Below are positions 49,896 through 62,077 of a DNA stretch of 64,000 nucleotides, piece after piece. This DNA is from Atherinomorus stipes (lineage: Eukaryota > Chordata > Actinopteri > Atheriniformes > Atherinidae). The DNA is taken from assembly GCA_023101725.1 (NCBI GenBank), contig JALJCO010012637.1:1-64000 (forward strand). Direction: 5' to 3'. The notes below the pieces were generated by a model. That model was not told where the DNA came from. It was given only the letters and a program-made list of their open reading frames with translations, and ran no database searches. The first letter of the stretch is position 1, and each line of letters starts with the position of its first letter. The position numbers and the translations under genes were made by a program.

Positions 49896-52800
49896 ATGGA
49901 AATAGAAAATTCTCAACCGTATTACTTTGGAGATATCGGTGAGTATTTTATGCTCAAAGCAGGGCTGGTGACATGACGGCTTTTAAAAAAATGTTGACCC
50001 AGTTTGACGTCGTCATGTGTTACAGCGTCGCGAGCCCGCTAGCTAATAGCACTATAGTTAGGCTAGCTGGGAGAAAGTGTGGCTTTGGAAACAGCTAATT
50101 GTATCAAATAACGTTTTAAAACGACAGTTTACAGCGTTGTATTTTAATATAATCACACTAAACAATAGAAATCGTATAATGTTTTTCAGGGGTTAAAAAT
50201 GTCGTTAAGGTTACGTTTTTTTCCATGTTAATGTGATTTTCTTAATGTGTTTCATATATCAATTAAAAAAGTTTTAAGGATTCTAGCAAAGCAAATACTG
50301 GACTTTAGAGAAGTAGCGAGTGTTTGCACAGCATTGGATTTCAGGATTGTTTAAGAAGTGGTAAATTCTATAAAAGATAATGAAGATTTCCATCTGCATA
50401 CATGGGATAATTTTAGTGTTAATTTATTTAACAGTACAGTGTTTAATTATGTTTTTTTGTTTGTTTGTTTGTTTTTTTTAATTATTAGCCATAACTCAAG
50501 CATTTGATAGACTATACTAAATCTGGTTGAGTGTATTGAAATAAATAGCTGAAAAAGTACTTTAAAAGTCTACTTGCATGTATGTGATTTGATCCATTGC
50601 TTTGCAGGCTGCTGGGCTGAAAGAACTGAGGTGCACAAGGCAGCATCATCAGGCCAGGCCTCTCAATTACAGCATCTCATTAAAAGCGGAGCTTCGGTCA
50701 ACGTAGTGGCTGTGGACTCCATCACACCACTGCATGAGGCCTGCCTGCATGGCCAAGCCCAGTGTGTGCAGCTGCTGCTGGAAGCTGGAGCCCAGGTGAA
50801 TCGGGACACATTCCTGCATGCTCTGCTATGGGTCTACATTTATTGGAAATGGACTGAATTGAGTTAAATAAAATCCTTAACATGTCTTAAATGCTCAACC
50901 CTGAAGTTTAAAACCATCTGCTTAAATAAAACTAATAAAATGCATACATTGGATTGGTAAGAATCGTTACCAACAAACAGGCCAGTTAGATGCTTGATGG
51001 AGAAACTATGCTGGAAAAGGTCAATGGTTTTCACAATATTTCATCCTGCGTCTTGTGATCAGGTGGATGCAAGGAATGTGGATGGGAGCACACCACTGTG
51101 TGATGCCTGTTCAGCAGGCAGTTTGGAATGTGTGAAGCTTTTACTGGAGCACGGTGCCAAAGCCAACCCTGCCCTCACCTCCCGCACGGCCTCTCCCCTC
51201 CACGAGGCCTGCATCGGAGGCGAGTGCTTCACAGTCTTTTTCAAACTTCTGCTGTTTAATATAAAACATTTAACGACATTATACTGTGATATATTTTTTT
51301 TAATCAATTTATTTTAAAAATGTTTTTTTTTTTAGGGAACTCAGATTGTGTGAAGCTTTTGATTACCGTGGGTGCTTTTCTCGAGGCATATGACCTTTAC
51401 TACGGGACCCCACTGCATGTGGCTTGTGTTAATGAGCACACAGAATGCGTTAAAGTTCTGCTCAATGCAGGTAGGTGTCGGTTTAAAACATAACCAGTAA
51501 ACCTTGGCAAAACACAACAGATTACAAAAAGAAAAAGGCAGGTGGATTCCTCCAAACTTTTCTAAAATGTGAATGAGTTTTTAAATTAACGTAGCCTGAA
51601 ATTGTCCTTACAGTTTTTAGATGCAGATTGCTGGACCTCTGCCCATCTTTACCTCTAAAATGCCCTTTTTATTCCCAGGGAAAAACTGACTTGTTGCCAA
51701 TTAACCTAACTAGTTGTCAAATGCTCCTCCAGTTGTTTATTATATGTGCCAGTTACTTTTCAAGTCTTTTGTTCCCCCTGTTACAACCTTTTGTAGATAT
51801 GTTGCTCCCATCAAATCTAAAATGAATTGATATTTTCCATGAAATATTTTATTGCAAATAAAATATGCTACAATGAGGTTTGCATATTATTGCATTCTTT
51901 TTTATTTGGATATTAGACTGAACATTGTAATGTAGTTAATTAAAATCTATCATAATAAAACGGTTGTAGATAATTAAATGGTTTTGCCACAGACTGGCAA
52001 GACATGGTTAGTCAGTCAAAACACAGAATTTGTGTTTTTTTTAATGAGCTCAAAAGCCAAGAATGTGTTTTTCAAGAGCTAACTTCAATTTTTCAACATC
52101 TTTCAGGGGCTAAAGTCAATGCCGCCAGGCTGCACGAGACTCCACTTCACCATGCGGCTAAAAACATGCGAGTGGAGATGATTGAGATACTGGTCGAGTT
52201 CGGTGCCAACATCTATGCCAGAGATCAGCACAACAGGAAACCTGTGGACTACACCACACCAGGCTCTCCATCTGCAGCCTGCTTACAGTTTTATGAGAGT
52301 AAGTTAGAACTAGAGTGAGGACTGCTTGTATGAAATAAATATAGTCATGTATATCAGTTTTTCAGTGGTGCAGTGTCTGTTAAGCACCAGCAGATGGCAA
52401 GCAAAGATTGGCTTCTCCACTTCCAAGTTCCTGATTACACACCTAAACACTGCCACTGTAACTGGAGGTTATCATACCACCAGAGTAACTTTAGTTACTG
52501 ATTTCACTGTAAATGTTTATACATATAGGAGCTATTCACTACATTTTAATGGCTCACATGTCAGATATTATTAGGGATGTAACTATATGAAAATTTCATA
52601 TCGCGGTTATTGTGACCAAAATTATCACGATTATCATTTTATCACTGTATTGTAGATATACCCCCCAGCATCTTTAAAAATATCCAAAATGGATCTAAAT
52701 GTCTATTTTTTTTCTTTTTAAAGGGGTAAAAATTTCAAGAGAACTGTCCATGTGGACACCTTTGTTGCCTTCCGCCATGTTTTCATAAATTAAACATTGC

Positions 52801-53816
52801 AAACTGGGACTGTTGCTGCTTTTCCAGCCAATGAGCAGCATCACTGGGAGTTTTTCAAAGTGCAGTAATCAGTCACGGTTTTAACGATAATTAAAATTTT
52901 AAACGGTATTACTAATCGTTGGTAATTTTATCACGGTTAACCATTTTACCGGTAATCGTTACATCCATAGATATTATCCAGTTTAACTTTAAAATAGGGA
53001 TGCACGATATTGGAATTTTTGCCGATATGCCGATATTTTAAAACGCATGTGGACGATAACCGATACCGATATTGAAGCTGAAAAAAATAAGAAGTCATTG
53101 CAAATAGCAGTTTTGATATTCGTTTCCGACACTTTGAAAATTAGAGGTGGGAGAAAGTATTGATACACTGGAATATTGTGATATTTTCATATGCCAATAT
53201 CAAATCGATTTTTAAAAACGCGGTATCGATCTATTTTACTTGACAAAATCCCACAAGATTTGATCGTTCTGTTACAAAGTCTCACAATATTTCGTGAATT
53301 CTTGCAAGATTTTGTAACAGAACGATAAAATATCGCGAGATTCTGTTAGTAAAATAGATCGATATCCCATTTTTAAATGTCAATATGAAATCAGCAGATG
53401 AAAATATTGTGATATTTCAGTGTATCGATATTTTTCCCCCCCCCCTTCTTTATAAGTTTTAAAGTCTGTAAAAATTAAAGCTTTTGAAGAGGAAGTTTTG
53501 GTTTTTTTTAGACCTTAGAAACAGCAGCCTGATTGGTTAAATATGGGTGGGGTGGCCGATGTCCGATACTCAGTTTTAAGGCCGTTATAGGCTGGTTCCG
53601 ATAGGGGGCCGATTATATCGTGTATCCCTACTTTAAAAAGTATGTTATTGGTTGATGATGTGACTCTCCTTGGTTCCTCTGTTTGTAGCCACCCCGATGA
53701 GTCTGCAGCAGCTCAGCAGGTTGGCAGTGAGGAGGAAGCTGGGTACCGCGGCTCTGAAAACCATAGCTCAGCTGGATTTGCCGAAACTCATCATCAGCTA
53801 CCTCTGCTATCAGTGA
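49896..53816 (+). CDS. asb13: Ankyrin repeat and SOCS box protein 13, copy b
   Basis: Six exons: 49896-49938, 50608-50795, 51063-51219, 51336-51470, 52107-52298, 53689-53816. They total 843 nt (280 aa). Exons 1-5 have exactly the same lengths as in copy a (43, 188, 157, 135, 192 nt), proof of duplication. It starts MEIENSQPYYFGDIG. The ankyrin repeats (ITPLHEACLHGQAQC, GSTPLCDACSAGSLEC, GTPLHVACVNEHTEC, ETPLHHAAKNMRVEM) are closer to human ASB13 than those of copy a. Intron 3 uses a GC donor (GGAG|GCGAGT). The SOCS box reads TPMSLQQLSRLAVRRK, with serine where the BC-box cysteine is expected, while LDLPKLIISYL keeps the Cul5-box Leu-Pro. Intron 5 holds two adjacent hAT MITEs. An AATAAA at 55062-55067 could end the transcript, but this is uncertain. 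Confidence 0.95.
52571..52968. mobile_element. hAT MITE with 8-bp target duplication
   Basis: Ends ttagggatgtaac and, as complement, atggatgtaac, followed by cggtaatggtt-like subterminal sequence. An exact 8-bp duplication, agatatta, occurs at 52563-52570 and 52969-52976. 398 bp, non-coding, in intron 5 of ASB13 copy b. Confidence 0.85.
52995..53630. mobile_element. hAT MITE with 8-bp target duplication and a nested hairpin
   Basis: Inverted ends tagggatgcacgatat and, as complement, tagggatacacgatat. An exact 8-bp duplication, ctttaaaa, occurs at 52987-52994 and 53631-53638. Inside, about 53145-53435 forms a second hairpin (agtattgatacac...gtgtatcgatat; aaaatagatcgata), a likely nested element. 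It sits 26 bp after the previous MITE and 58 bp before the last exon of ASB13 copy b. Confidence 0.88.
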
Positions 53817-56800
53817 GTGTCGCAGCTGCAGGGCGAGGACGATCAGAGCTCAGAGAAACAACCAAGAACTCGACGCAGATGCACAATTCCCACACAAGTT
53901 CAGCAAAGCTCCCACAGCAGCTGATAAACGTCATCATGCCAAGCACAACGTCATCACATGATCCAAAACTGCACTTTGTTCTCAAGACCTGAAAGTCTAC
54001 AATCACAGTGACAGCTGTGTTGTCGCTCTTCCTTAGGGATAACTATCAATTATAAAAACGTAATATATGTTATAAGTCAGGTTTAGGAAATGATGAAACA
54101 TTAGCAGTTATTTTATAAGAATTTCCCAGTAGCACAACTGGAATACTTGTCTAAAAAATCTAAATAGCAGTGGTGCCATATTCCAGTTTTCTTCACATTT
54201 GTTTTTAATAGCACTTATTACTTTAAAAAGGGAGAGAGGCAGCATTTAATTGAAATATAGCCAGGAAAGTTTGCTTTTAGAGAAAGTATAAATATGTCTG
54301 CATTTATGGTTGTTATCTGTAAGCCCTAATAATGTGCATTTGCTTTTTAAAAATGCATGCAAAGTCAGTTTTTTAGGATTCAGACTGAGTGTTGCGTGTG
54401 AGCATAAAAGCTGAAAATGGGTGCTTAAAGGAAAGATATGCCCTAAGGTCTTAATGTAGTCTCTGTAAGGTGCTCTGGTCTAAATAAGAGCTGGGCTCTG
54501 ATCCCATATTGATATCACACTCTGATACAGATGTTTTTATAGATCAGATATTGGACTGATGCGCTCCATGTTTCATACAAGCATCCAGAGTCTAGAGTCT
54601 GATAATTAACAGGTTGTTTAAATGGTCGTTTAAACTTTAAGGTACAGGATGTAAGAATTACTGACATCTAGTGGTAAATATGGGTATTTGAAAGAAAGAT
54701 GTTTTCTTTCAAATGACTTCATATTCCAAACACTGTTGTGAATGTTTGGTGGCCAGTAGTGGCCAAACTTCTAGACATAAATATGTTTTTATGTGTGAGT
54801 GGATCCGCTGGTCTCAGGTGTAGCTCTGACTGTACTATGAGTAACTACTTTTAATGTCTTTTCAGGCATTATTTATCCCAAACAGTGCTCTAACTCTCAT
54901 AAAACAAAGCTGGTACAGCAGTTTTAAAGTTCAGAGGGTTCTTACTTCACACACATTGTTTTGTCCATTCAGGGACACCGTAGTAAAAATGGTGGAACAA
55001 ATATGGCAGCCTACATATGTGCACCGCCCAGCAAGTAGATGTAAATGACTTATTCTAAGAAAATAAACATGTAACAGCTGTTCTACTGCAGCGATAACAC
55101 ATCAATAGAAACACAGTTTTGAATTATATACCACATTTTTCTTCCATTGGCCTTTGAGTTTTTACATACTGTACCTGTTAAAGCTGCAATCTTATTTCAG
55201 GAATAATCATTAGTTACTCATCAGTTACCTCAGCAGGCTTTTCCTTTGAGATATTTTGTTGTAGACAGTAGACACCAAGAAATACTTGATGTACCAGTAT
55301 ATGCAGGGCAAATATTAGAAATATTGACTTTAACAAATGGAAAAGCTCAATGATAAAGTTGATAAAGTTTTATGTGTGTTGGATTTTGCAGCCTGATTGA
55401 GAACCTTTTGCCAAAGTAGGTTTTATTTACCATCCTGGAAACGCACACAGATTCCTGCACCGTAGTTATGAGAGTCATTCCGGTTAGAGAAGCTGAACTC
55501 CATTAAAAGATGTCAAAGCCATATTTATTTACCCATTTTATTCATTTCAAATAGTAAAATCCTTTGTGGTGTAGTTCAGTGCGTAATGTGACTTCACAAA
55601 GTTGTGCCACCGACAAGAGCATAAAAGTTCAGATTAAAGAGCTCTGGTTTTTAGCAAATGTCTAAATTTAGGCATCAGAATTGAAATGGAAGCTAAAACA
55701 GTGGACTTGTGCATCTCCATGATGCTTCAGGAATGAAGCAGCTTTCTCCACCCCATCCTCCCAGCCCCGTTCAAAGCAGCCAGTTTTAGGAGCGTCTCTT
55801 TTGAGTTTGGTGGGATCATTTTGCACTTCAATGCAATAGTTAGAGTGGACATGCCAAGAGAAAAAGGAACATAGTTTTTGGTCATATTTAGTCACTCAGG
55901 GGTCTGATTGTAACTGCTGAGTGGCAACTGAATGATTGTACACTCAGTCTGCATTCTCTGAATTACAAACATGGAAACCTGTCGGGTGCAGGGGAATACC
56001 AAGCAGCAGCGTTCAGACTAGTGAAGCTCTCCAGATGCTGCTCTGCTTCATCTGAGATTCTTGTAATTCACAGAGTCTGATTGATACAGACGCTGGACTC
56101 AAGGAGACACTGATCCTGGCTGCCTATTTATAGCTCTGTGCCTGTTGCTCCCTTAAATCTGCTTACAGGGACTGACCTGACGGGGAGCTCAGTTACTGTA
56201 GGTCTTGATATTCTTAGCTACAGATGCAGAAAGCTGTTTATGAATTCTTCAGATTGCTTTAGATTTCTTGAACTTTTCTCTGCTGTGTTGGCATGATCTG
56301 TTTTATCCACAGAGGTTGAATAAGGCCGTGCACATGTTTTATGATCTGACATCAGATTCATAGACAATGCTGGGTTGCACATTAAACCTCTGTGTGTGTT
56401 CTAGTTCTGGTTTGATCGGTCTGTCTCTCCCAGACTGACTTGCTGTAAGTCGAGCATTCCTCTGCACTTTCTTCTTCTTATAGTCTGCTTCTTGTGAACA
56501 GCAACACGCGTAATATTTTAGAGAACTGACATTTCTGGAGTAAACATCTGGTTATCTGGCAATGCATCTGTGCTGTCTGTTTTCCTCATTTGGGTAAACA
56601 GAAGCAAGATATAGTTCATAAACATACATGTTTTAGTCATGTTTTGAAAGCAGGGTTTCTGCTTGTTTTTATCCTGGAAGAACAAAAATTCGCTCAGTTC
56701 TAAGTCCAGGTCTCAAATGTGACCAATTGTTTGTCATTCGAAGGATGTTTCATGCAACAGTGTACTCTGATGTTTCTGCTCTTTCCTTGCTTTCTTTCTT

Positions 56801-56958
56801 TATTTCAGGCTTGCAAAAAAAAAAAAAAAAAAAAGGCTGGTGATGAAATTCACACAAGGACAAATGAATAAATAATGCATTACATATATTAGTAATCACT
56901 GTAGAACAAAACACCATACACTCAATAATCACAACTACATCATACTTTCTCATTCATA
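53817..56958. other. Gene-poor region downstream of ASB13 copy b
   Basis: Includes the likely 3' UTR (AATAAA at 55062-55067) and the repeat at 54631-54930. A polyA tract (56814-56834) is present. Open frames here are short and show no family resemblance. Confidence 0.45.
54631..54930 (+). repeat. Interspersed repeat, copy 2
   Basis: Matches the complement of 31878-32190 over its length, including the palindrome atttgaaagaaag...tttctttcaaat and the tract gagtggatccgctggtctca. The family is not identified. Confidence 0.75.
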
Positions 56959-57482
56959 CAGTCATCCTCAAAATTATTTACCTGCCAATTAAAGGAAAGG
57001 CTAAATTCACACTAGAAATTCAAATGACAAGGAAAAAAAGAACTAATAATAAATAAAAATTTACAAAATTATAATTTATTGAAATAAAATATTGTTTTTG
57101 AATTGTGGTAGGAAATAATAATAATAATAAACTGTCCCAGACACATTAGAGCACCTTTCCCATGAACAGTAGACCAAAGCACCTGTCAACAGGTGCAGAA
57201 GTCTTATTGAACATCAGAGAATATACCTGATTACAGTGATTGCCTCAAAGTGTTGCTCAACAACATTTTAGCTTTGGAGCCTCATCATGCTTGTTTACAT
57301 GTTTCATTTTTTGTGTGTTTTTTAAAAATATTTCTTTCAAACCACAATTCAAAATCTATGTCATGATTTTCATATAATTTTTTATTTATAATTACTTTTG
57401 TCAATTTCATCTTATTTTACAAACCTGCTGATTTTTGTCCTTCTTTAACTGGAGGGTATGAATAATTTTGAGGACGACAGGC
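56959..57482. mobile_element. Tc1/mariner-type MITE
   Basis: Inverted ends cagtcatcctcaaaattatt on the left and, as complement, ctgtcgtcctcaaaattatt on the right, with TA at both borders (56957-56958 and 57483-57484). No transposase frame. Confidence 0.75.
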
Positions 57483-57944
57483 TACTTTTACATATTCTCA
57501 TACGTAACCTACTGCTTTGTATCAGAATAATACAATATACAATCATTATTTATCACAGTATTTTTATAATAGTCCACATGCACCTCTACATTTATGTAGA
57601 AGTCCTGTAAGTGAGGTTAGCACCAGCGCTATCTTGGCTAAGTCTACTGTTGGCATGTAGAGAAGGAGATACGCACATATTCTGATATTTACACTACCAG
57701 TCAAAAGTTTGGGATCACTTGAATGGGGAAGTCTACCTCAAATTGATGGTTTCACAATATTTATTCAAATAAGACAGAAGCAGACAAAAAAAAAAAAAAA
57801 AAACCCTGAATTATAATTTAGTGAAATAAAATGTTTTTGAGTTGTGGTTGAAAATAATAGTAATAAAAAAAATAAAACAAACATACACAAACAAACTATT
57901 TTTGTTGAAAAACAATCCAAAATCAGTCATGATTTAAAAAAATT

Positions 57945-57968
57945 TTTTTTATATATATATATATATAT

Positions 57969-58021
<53 letters not shown>
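57945..58021. repeat. AT dinucleotide microsatellite
   Basis: About 35 AT units with one acac interruption, directly left of the inner Tc1 terminus. Confidence 0.95.
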
Positions 58022-58022
<1 letters not shown>

Positions 58023-58023
58023 T

Positions 58024-59471
58024 CACACAGCTGTGTGAAAAGGTTTTTGCCCCCTTCCTAATTTCTTACTTTTTTGCATGTTAGTCACACTTAAATGTTT
58101 CAGATCATTAAGCAAATTTTAATGTGAGACAAAGATAACACAAGTAAACAGAAAATGCAGTTTTTTAAATGAAAAATTTTTATTAGAAAGGGCTCGATGG
58201 TCCTGTGTGAATAAGTGATTGCCCCCTAAACCTAATAACTGGTTGGACCACCCTTAGCAGCAACAACTGCAGTCATCGTTTACGATAACTGGCAATGAGT
58301 CTTCTACAGCGCTGTGGAGGAATTTTGTTCCACTCATCTTTGCAGAATTGTTGTAATTCAGCCACATTGGAGGGTTTTTCAGCATGAACCCCTTTTTTAG
58401 GCATGCCACAGCATCTCAATGGGATTCAGTTGGGGACTTTGAGTAGGCCACTCCAAAGTCTTCATTTTGTTGTTCTTAAGCCATTCAGAGGTGGACTTGC
58501 TGGTGTGTTCTGGATCATTGTTCTGCTGCAGAACCCAAGTGCGCTTCAGCTTGAGGTCATGAACAGATGGCCGGACATTCTCCTTCAGGATTTTGGTAGA
58601 CATAAGAATTCATGGTTCCATTTACCACAGCAAATCTTCCAGGTCCTGAAGCAGCTAAACAGCCCTGAGACCATCACACTAAAACCACCATATTTTACTT
58701 TAGGTATGATGTTCCTTTTCTGAAATGCCGTGTTACTTTTACGCCAGATGTAATGGGACCTACACCTTCCAAAAAATTCAACTTTTGTCTCATTAGTCCA
58801 CAGAGTATTTTCCCAAAAAGTCTTGGGGATCATCAAGATGCTTTCTGGCTAAACTGAGATACGCCTTTATGTTCTTTTTGCTCAGTAGTAGTTTTGGTCT
58901 TGGAACTCTGCCATGCAGGCCATTTTTGTCCAGTCTCTTTCTGATGGTAGAGTCATGAACACTGACCTTAATTGAAGCAAGTGAGGCCTGCAGTTCTTGG
59001 ATGTTGTTCTGGGGTCTTTTGTGACCTCTTGGATGAGTCGTCGCTGTGCTCTTGGGGTAATTTTGGTCGGCCGTCCACTCCTGGGAAGTTTCACCACTGT
59101 TTCATGTTTTTACAATTTGTGGATAATGGCTCTCACTGTGGTTTGCTGGAGTCCCAAAGCTCTAGAAATGGCTTTGGAACCTTTTCCAGACTGATAGATC
59201 TCAATTACTTTGTTTCTCATTTTTTACTGAATTTCTTTTGGATCGCAACATGATGTCTAGCTTTTGAGGATCTTTTTGGGTCTACTAAATTTCGTCAGGC
59301 AGGTTCTATTTAAGTAATTTCTTGATTGAGAACAGGTGTGGCAGTAATCCGGCCTTGGTGTGGCTAGAGAAATTGAACTCAGCTTTCCAAAGATGTGATA
59401 AACCACAGTTAATTTATGTTTTAACAGGGGGGCAATCACTTTCTCACACAGGACCATGAAGGTTTGGATCC

Positions 59472-59502
<31 letters not shown>

Positions 59503-59529
59503 GTAAGAACTAAGGAAGGGGGCAAATAT
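58024..59529 (-). mobile_element. Tc1-like transposon with broken transposase
   Basis: The left end (acacagctgtgtgaaaaggt, then ttttgcccccttcct) and the right end (gaaggggg-type complement, about 59500-59529) are inverted. A subterminal gggggcaatcacttt word is also mirrored. The minus-strand transposase starts at ATG 59218-59220 (MRNKVIEIYQSGKG) and runs to about 58200 in several frames. SGRPTKITPRAQRRLIQ is the second helix-turn-helix/GRPR region. The first catalytic site reads WTNETKVEFFG (Asp changed to Asn), then NDPEHTSK and LNPIEMLWHA. The right flank carries a 26-base C run (59469-59492). Confidence 0.85.
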
Positions 59530-59677
59530 ATGTATATGTCAAGTTTGGGATCACTGCCCTGTTGGATTTAATGGGACAGTGATCCCAAACTCGTGACCAG
59601 TAGTATAGAACTTGACATCTCAGCCCAAAATTAAAGGAGGATGACAAAAAAGTAAAAAACAAGTTTATGTGTTGGAA

Positions 59678-59679
<2 letters not shown>

Positions 59680-59708
<29 letters not shown>

Positions 59709-59878
59709 GGAATTTTAAGGGGGGAGTATTTAAAAAGACCTCCTAAAAAAAGGGGGGGGGGGGGAAAAGGGGTATGGAGGATTTGACTTCATTTTTATAT
59801 AATTTTTAAAACATATGAAAAAAAAGAAAGGGGGGGGGGAAAAAAAAAGAAAAAAAGGGGAAAGAAAGAGAGAGAGAG

Positions 59879-59916
<38 letters not shown>

Positions 59917-60110
59917 AAAGAAAGAAAGGTGGTGGTTTTAGGTGAGGGAGAAAATTGTTTAAATTATAAAAGAGAGAAAAAAAAAAAAAAAAAAAGGAGG
60001 GGAGGGGGAAGGGAAGGGAAAAAAAAAAAGAAGAGAGAGAGGGAGGGAAAATAAAAGAAAAGAAAGAAAGGGAGAAGAAGAAAAAGAAAAGCACCCCCCA
60101 AACACAACCA
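59680..60110. repeat. Purine-rich homopolymer block of unclear origin
   Basis: Runs of A and G dominate one strand (for example poly-A at 59681-59708 and 59882-59913, G runs at 59751-59763). Almost no ordinary sequence separates them. Long apparent open frames here are artefacts of composition. It may be a collapsed or poorly polished simple repeat. Confidence 0.7.
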
Positions 60111-62077
60111 AGACCCCAAAACACCTTTAAAAACCCTTTGATGCCCCCAAAACTGGATTTTTATATGGCTGATAAGCACAAATACATGGAAAATGTGCAG
60201 TAATCAAAATTTTTGCGACTTAATGTCTTAGATTTACTCCCATATTTTGTCATTTGTGAAATTTATTCAATGATAAATGAAGGAAAAAGGTGGGAATGCA
60301 TTTTGAAATGTAAATTAAAGAGTACATAATGCAGTATTTTAAGTCTCATAGTAATTATATCTTTATTCAACCGGAAATTGTATAGTATAAAGACCCACAG
60401 GGGGACTGTGATTATTTTTTTCTTAGTGTTTAAAACTTTTCATTTTTAATATGATGCAAGTATTTTAGATAAAGTGACACAACAAAAATAATCTGGGAAA
60501 AAAAAAACCACCACAGAAAAAAGAAAATTTTGTATGAGGTCACCAATATGAGAGATTATTTTTATTTGCTTTCTTTTATTTAACATTTTAATGCCTAATT
60601 TATCATATTTGATGCACAAACTGAGACCTATTGCATCACCATATGGTAAAAACTTTATTGAAAACCCTGCTGTATACAATCTAATAATTGTTCTCTGCCT
60701 CGTGGTGGACACTTGTTGCACTACAATAATTCTGACATGTACGGTAATGTTCTGTACATATGTACATTTTTGCTTATTTTTTTTTTTTTTTACATTTTAA
60801 AGAAATTTTAAAAACAGACTTCAGGGTAAAAAAAAAAAAAAAAAAGTAGATTTTTTTGTCCATTGTCTCTTGGGTTAGATATTAAAAGGTCAAAAGCAAA
60901 TTAGAGATTGAAGCTTCATGTGCAAATTAATGCAAGAACATTTGTCAACATGAAATAAACCTCCCACCATTTATTTAGTCTTAATCAACGGTCTTATCAT
61001 TTAAAGCATGAGTAAGCGACAGCTGTGTGCAAAATGTTAAACTGTTCATATCTCTTGTTTTTCTTCCTTGCCCTTCTTGCTTATGAGGCTAAAACCACCC
61101 TCCACGTGCAGCTTTTTAATATCGCCTGTCAGAATATTTGGGTTTAAAGTTCCCATTTTTCAAACTTACATCTTCTGTGAGGAACTGCCAGCAGCTGTAA
61201 TTACACTGCGCCAGATTTTAAGAACGTGAACCCACCTGACAGCTGTCACGAAGATGTGCACCTGTGTGTTTACAGTTTGCTTGATAGATCTGTACCAAGT
61301 ATTCAAACCCAGTATTCTGTAGTTTCAGATCACCATCCAAATCTCACGTATCCCCCCTGTTTGACTGTTGGGCTAAACGTGCCTGGGCTGCACGGTTTTG
61401 GCCCGACTATGTCTGCTACGCTCCATAAACATGCCAAGCTGTAAAGGGTTTGATTAATTAAAATAGAAATTCCTGGAAACTCACCTTCCATCATTACAAC
61501 ATACTTGGACTGTTAGTCATTCTAAGGAAACTGGGTCCAAGTCATTAAAAGCTTGGTCTGTAAACGATGGCAGACCTCAGATCTCATGGGTCATTCCCTT
61601 TAAGTATCTCCCTCTGATAGAGATGGGTCTTAAAATAACCACTGGGAAACGTGCTGGGGTTGAAAGCATCGTAAGAGCGCTCAGGAGAATAAACAGAGAA
61701 GTGAAGGTATGAAGGAATGTCCAGTTATCTAAGATGAGAAATGTGCCCCGTCCATTAAAAGAGTCTTCAAACTGAGGTTGTTTTAAGCTTTCCTCCGGGG
61801 ATGTCACATTGCTTTAAGTGTTATCAAAGTTTAGAACGTGGGTTAGAAGGTGCTTTAAAACTTGAAAATAACCACAAAAGGTGTCATTAATATTTCTGAA
61901 ATTGCACAAAATGTTTTCTGTGAATATGATTTATCTATTGATTATCAAATAAAGTGCACTGCTTACCTGATTGTCATGTCTCTGCATGAATTAACATTTT
62001 GTATTGTCATTATTTTACCTTTAATTTAACCAGGACATCCCACTGAGATGAGAAATATCTTACACATAGCAGCTATA
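60111..62077. other. Gene-free stretch
   Basis: AT-rich intergenic sequence with a few homopolymer runs (60780-60791, 60829-60846). No gene, RNA or element termini recognised. Confidence 0.5.

Larger units (their letters stand above)
57692..59605. mobile_element. Tc1-like outer element that hosts another Tc1 copy
   Basis: The left terminus cactaccagtcaaaagtttg and the complement of the right terminus tactactggtcacgagtttg, both continuing ggatcact, bracket the region. Just inside the right end a palindrome (tttgggatcactg...cagtgatcccaaac, 59545-59591) repeats the terminal word. The inner cargo is the element at 58024-59529, so this is a nested insertion. Confidence 0.7.

Noticed and set aside
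51205..51317. GT donors downstream of the GC site in ASB13 copy b exon 3
   Set aside because: Using them gives the wrong phase for exon 4 and changes the 157-nt exon length shared with copy a.
55668..55895. 75-codon minus-strand frame
   Set aside because: No recognisable domain, no convincing splice sites, and it lies in gene-poor sequence.
59795..60179. Long open frames of Phe/Leu/Ser or Lys/Arg/Glu
   Set aside because: They translate homopolymer purine/pyrimidine runs and are composition artefacts.
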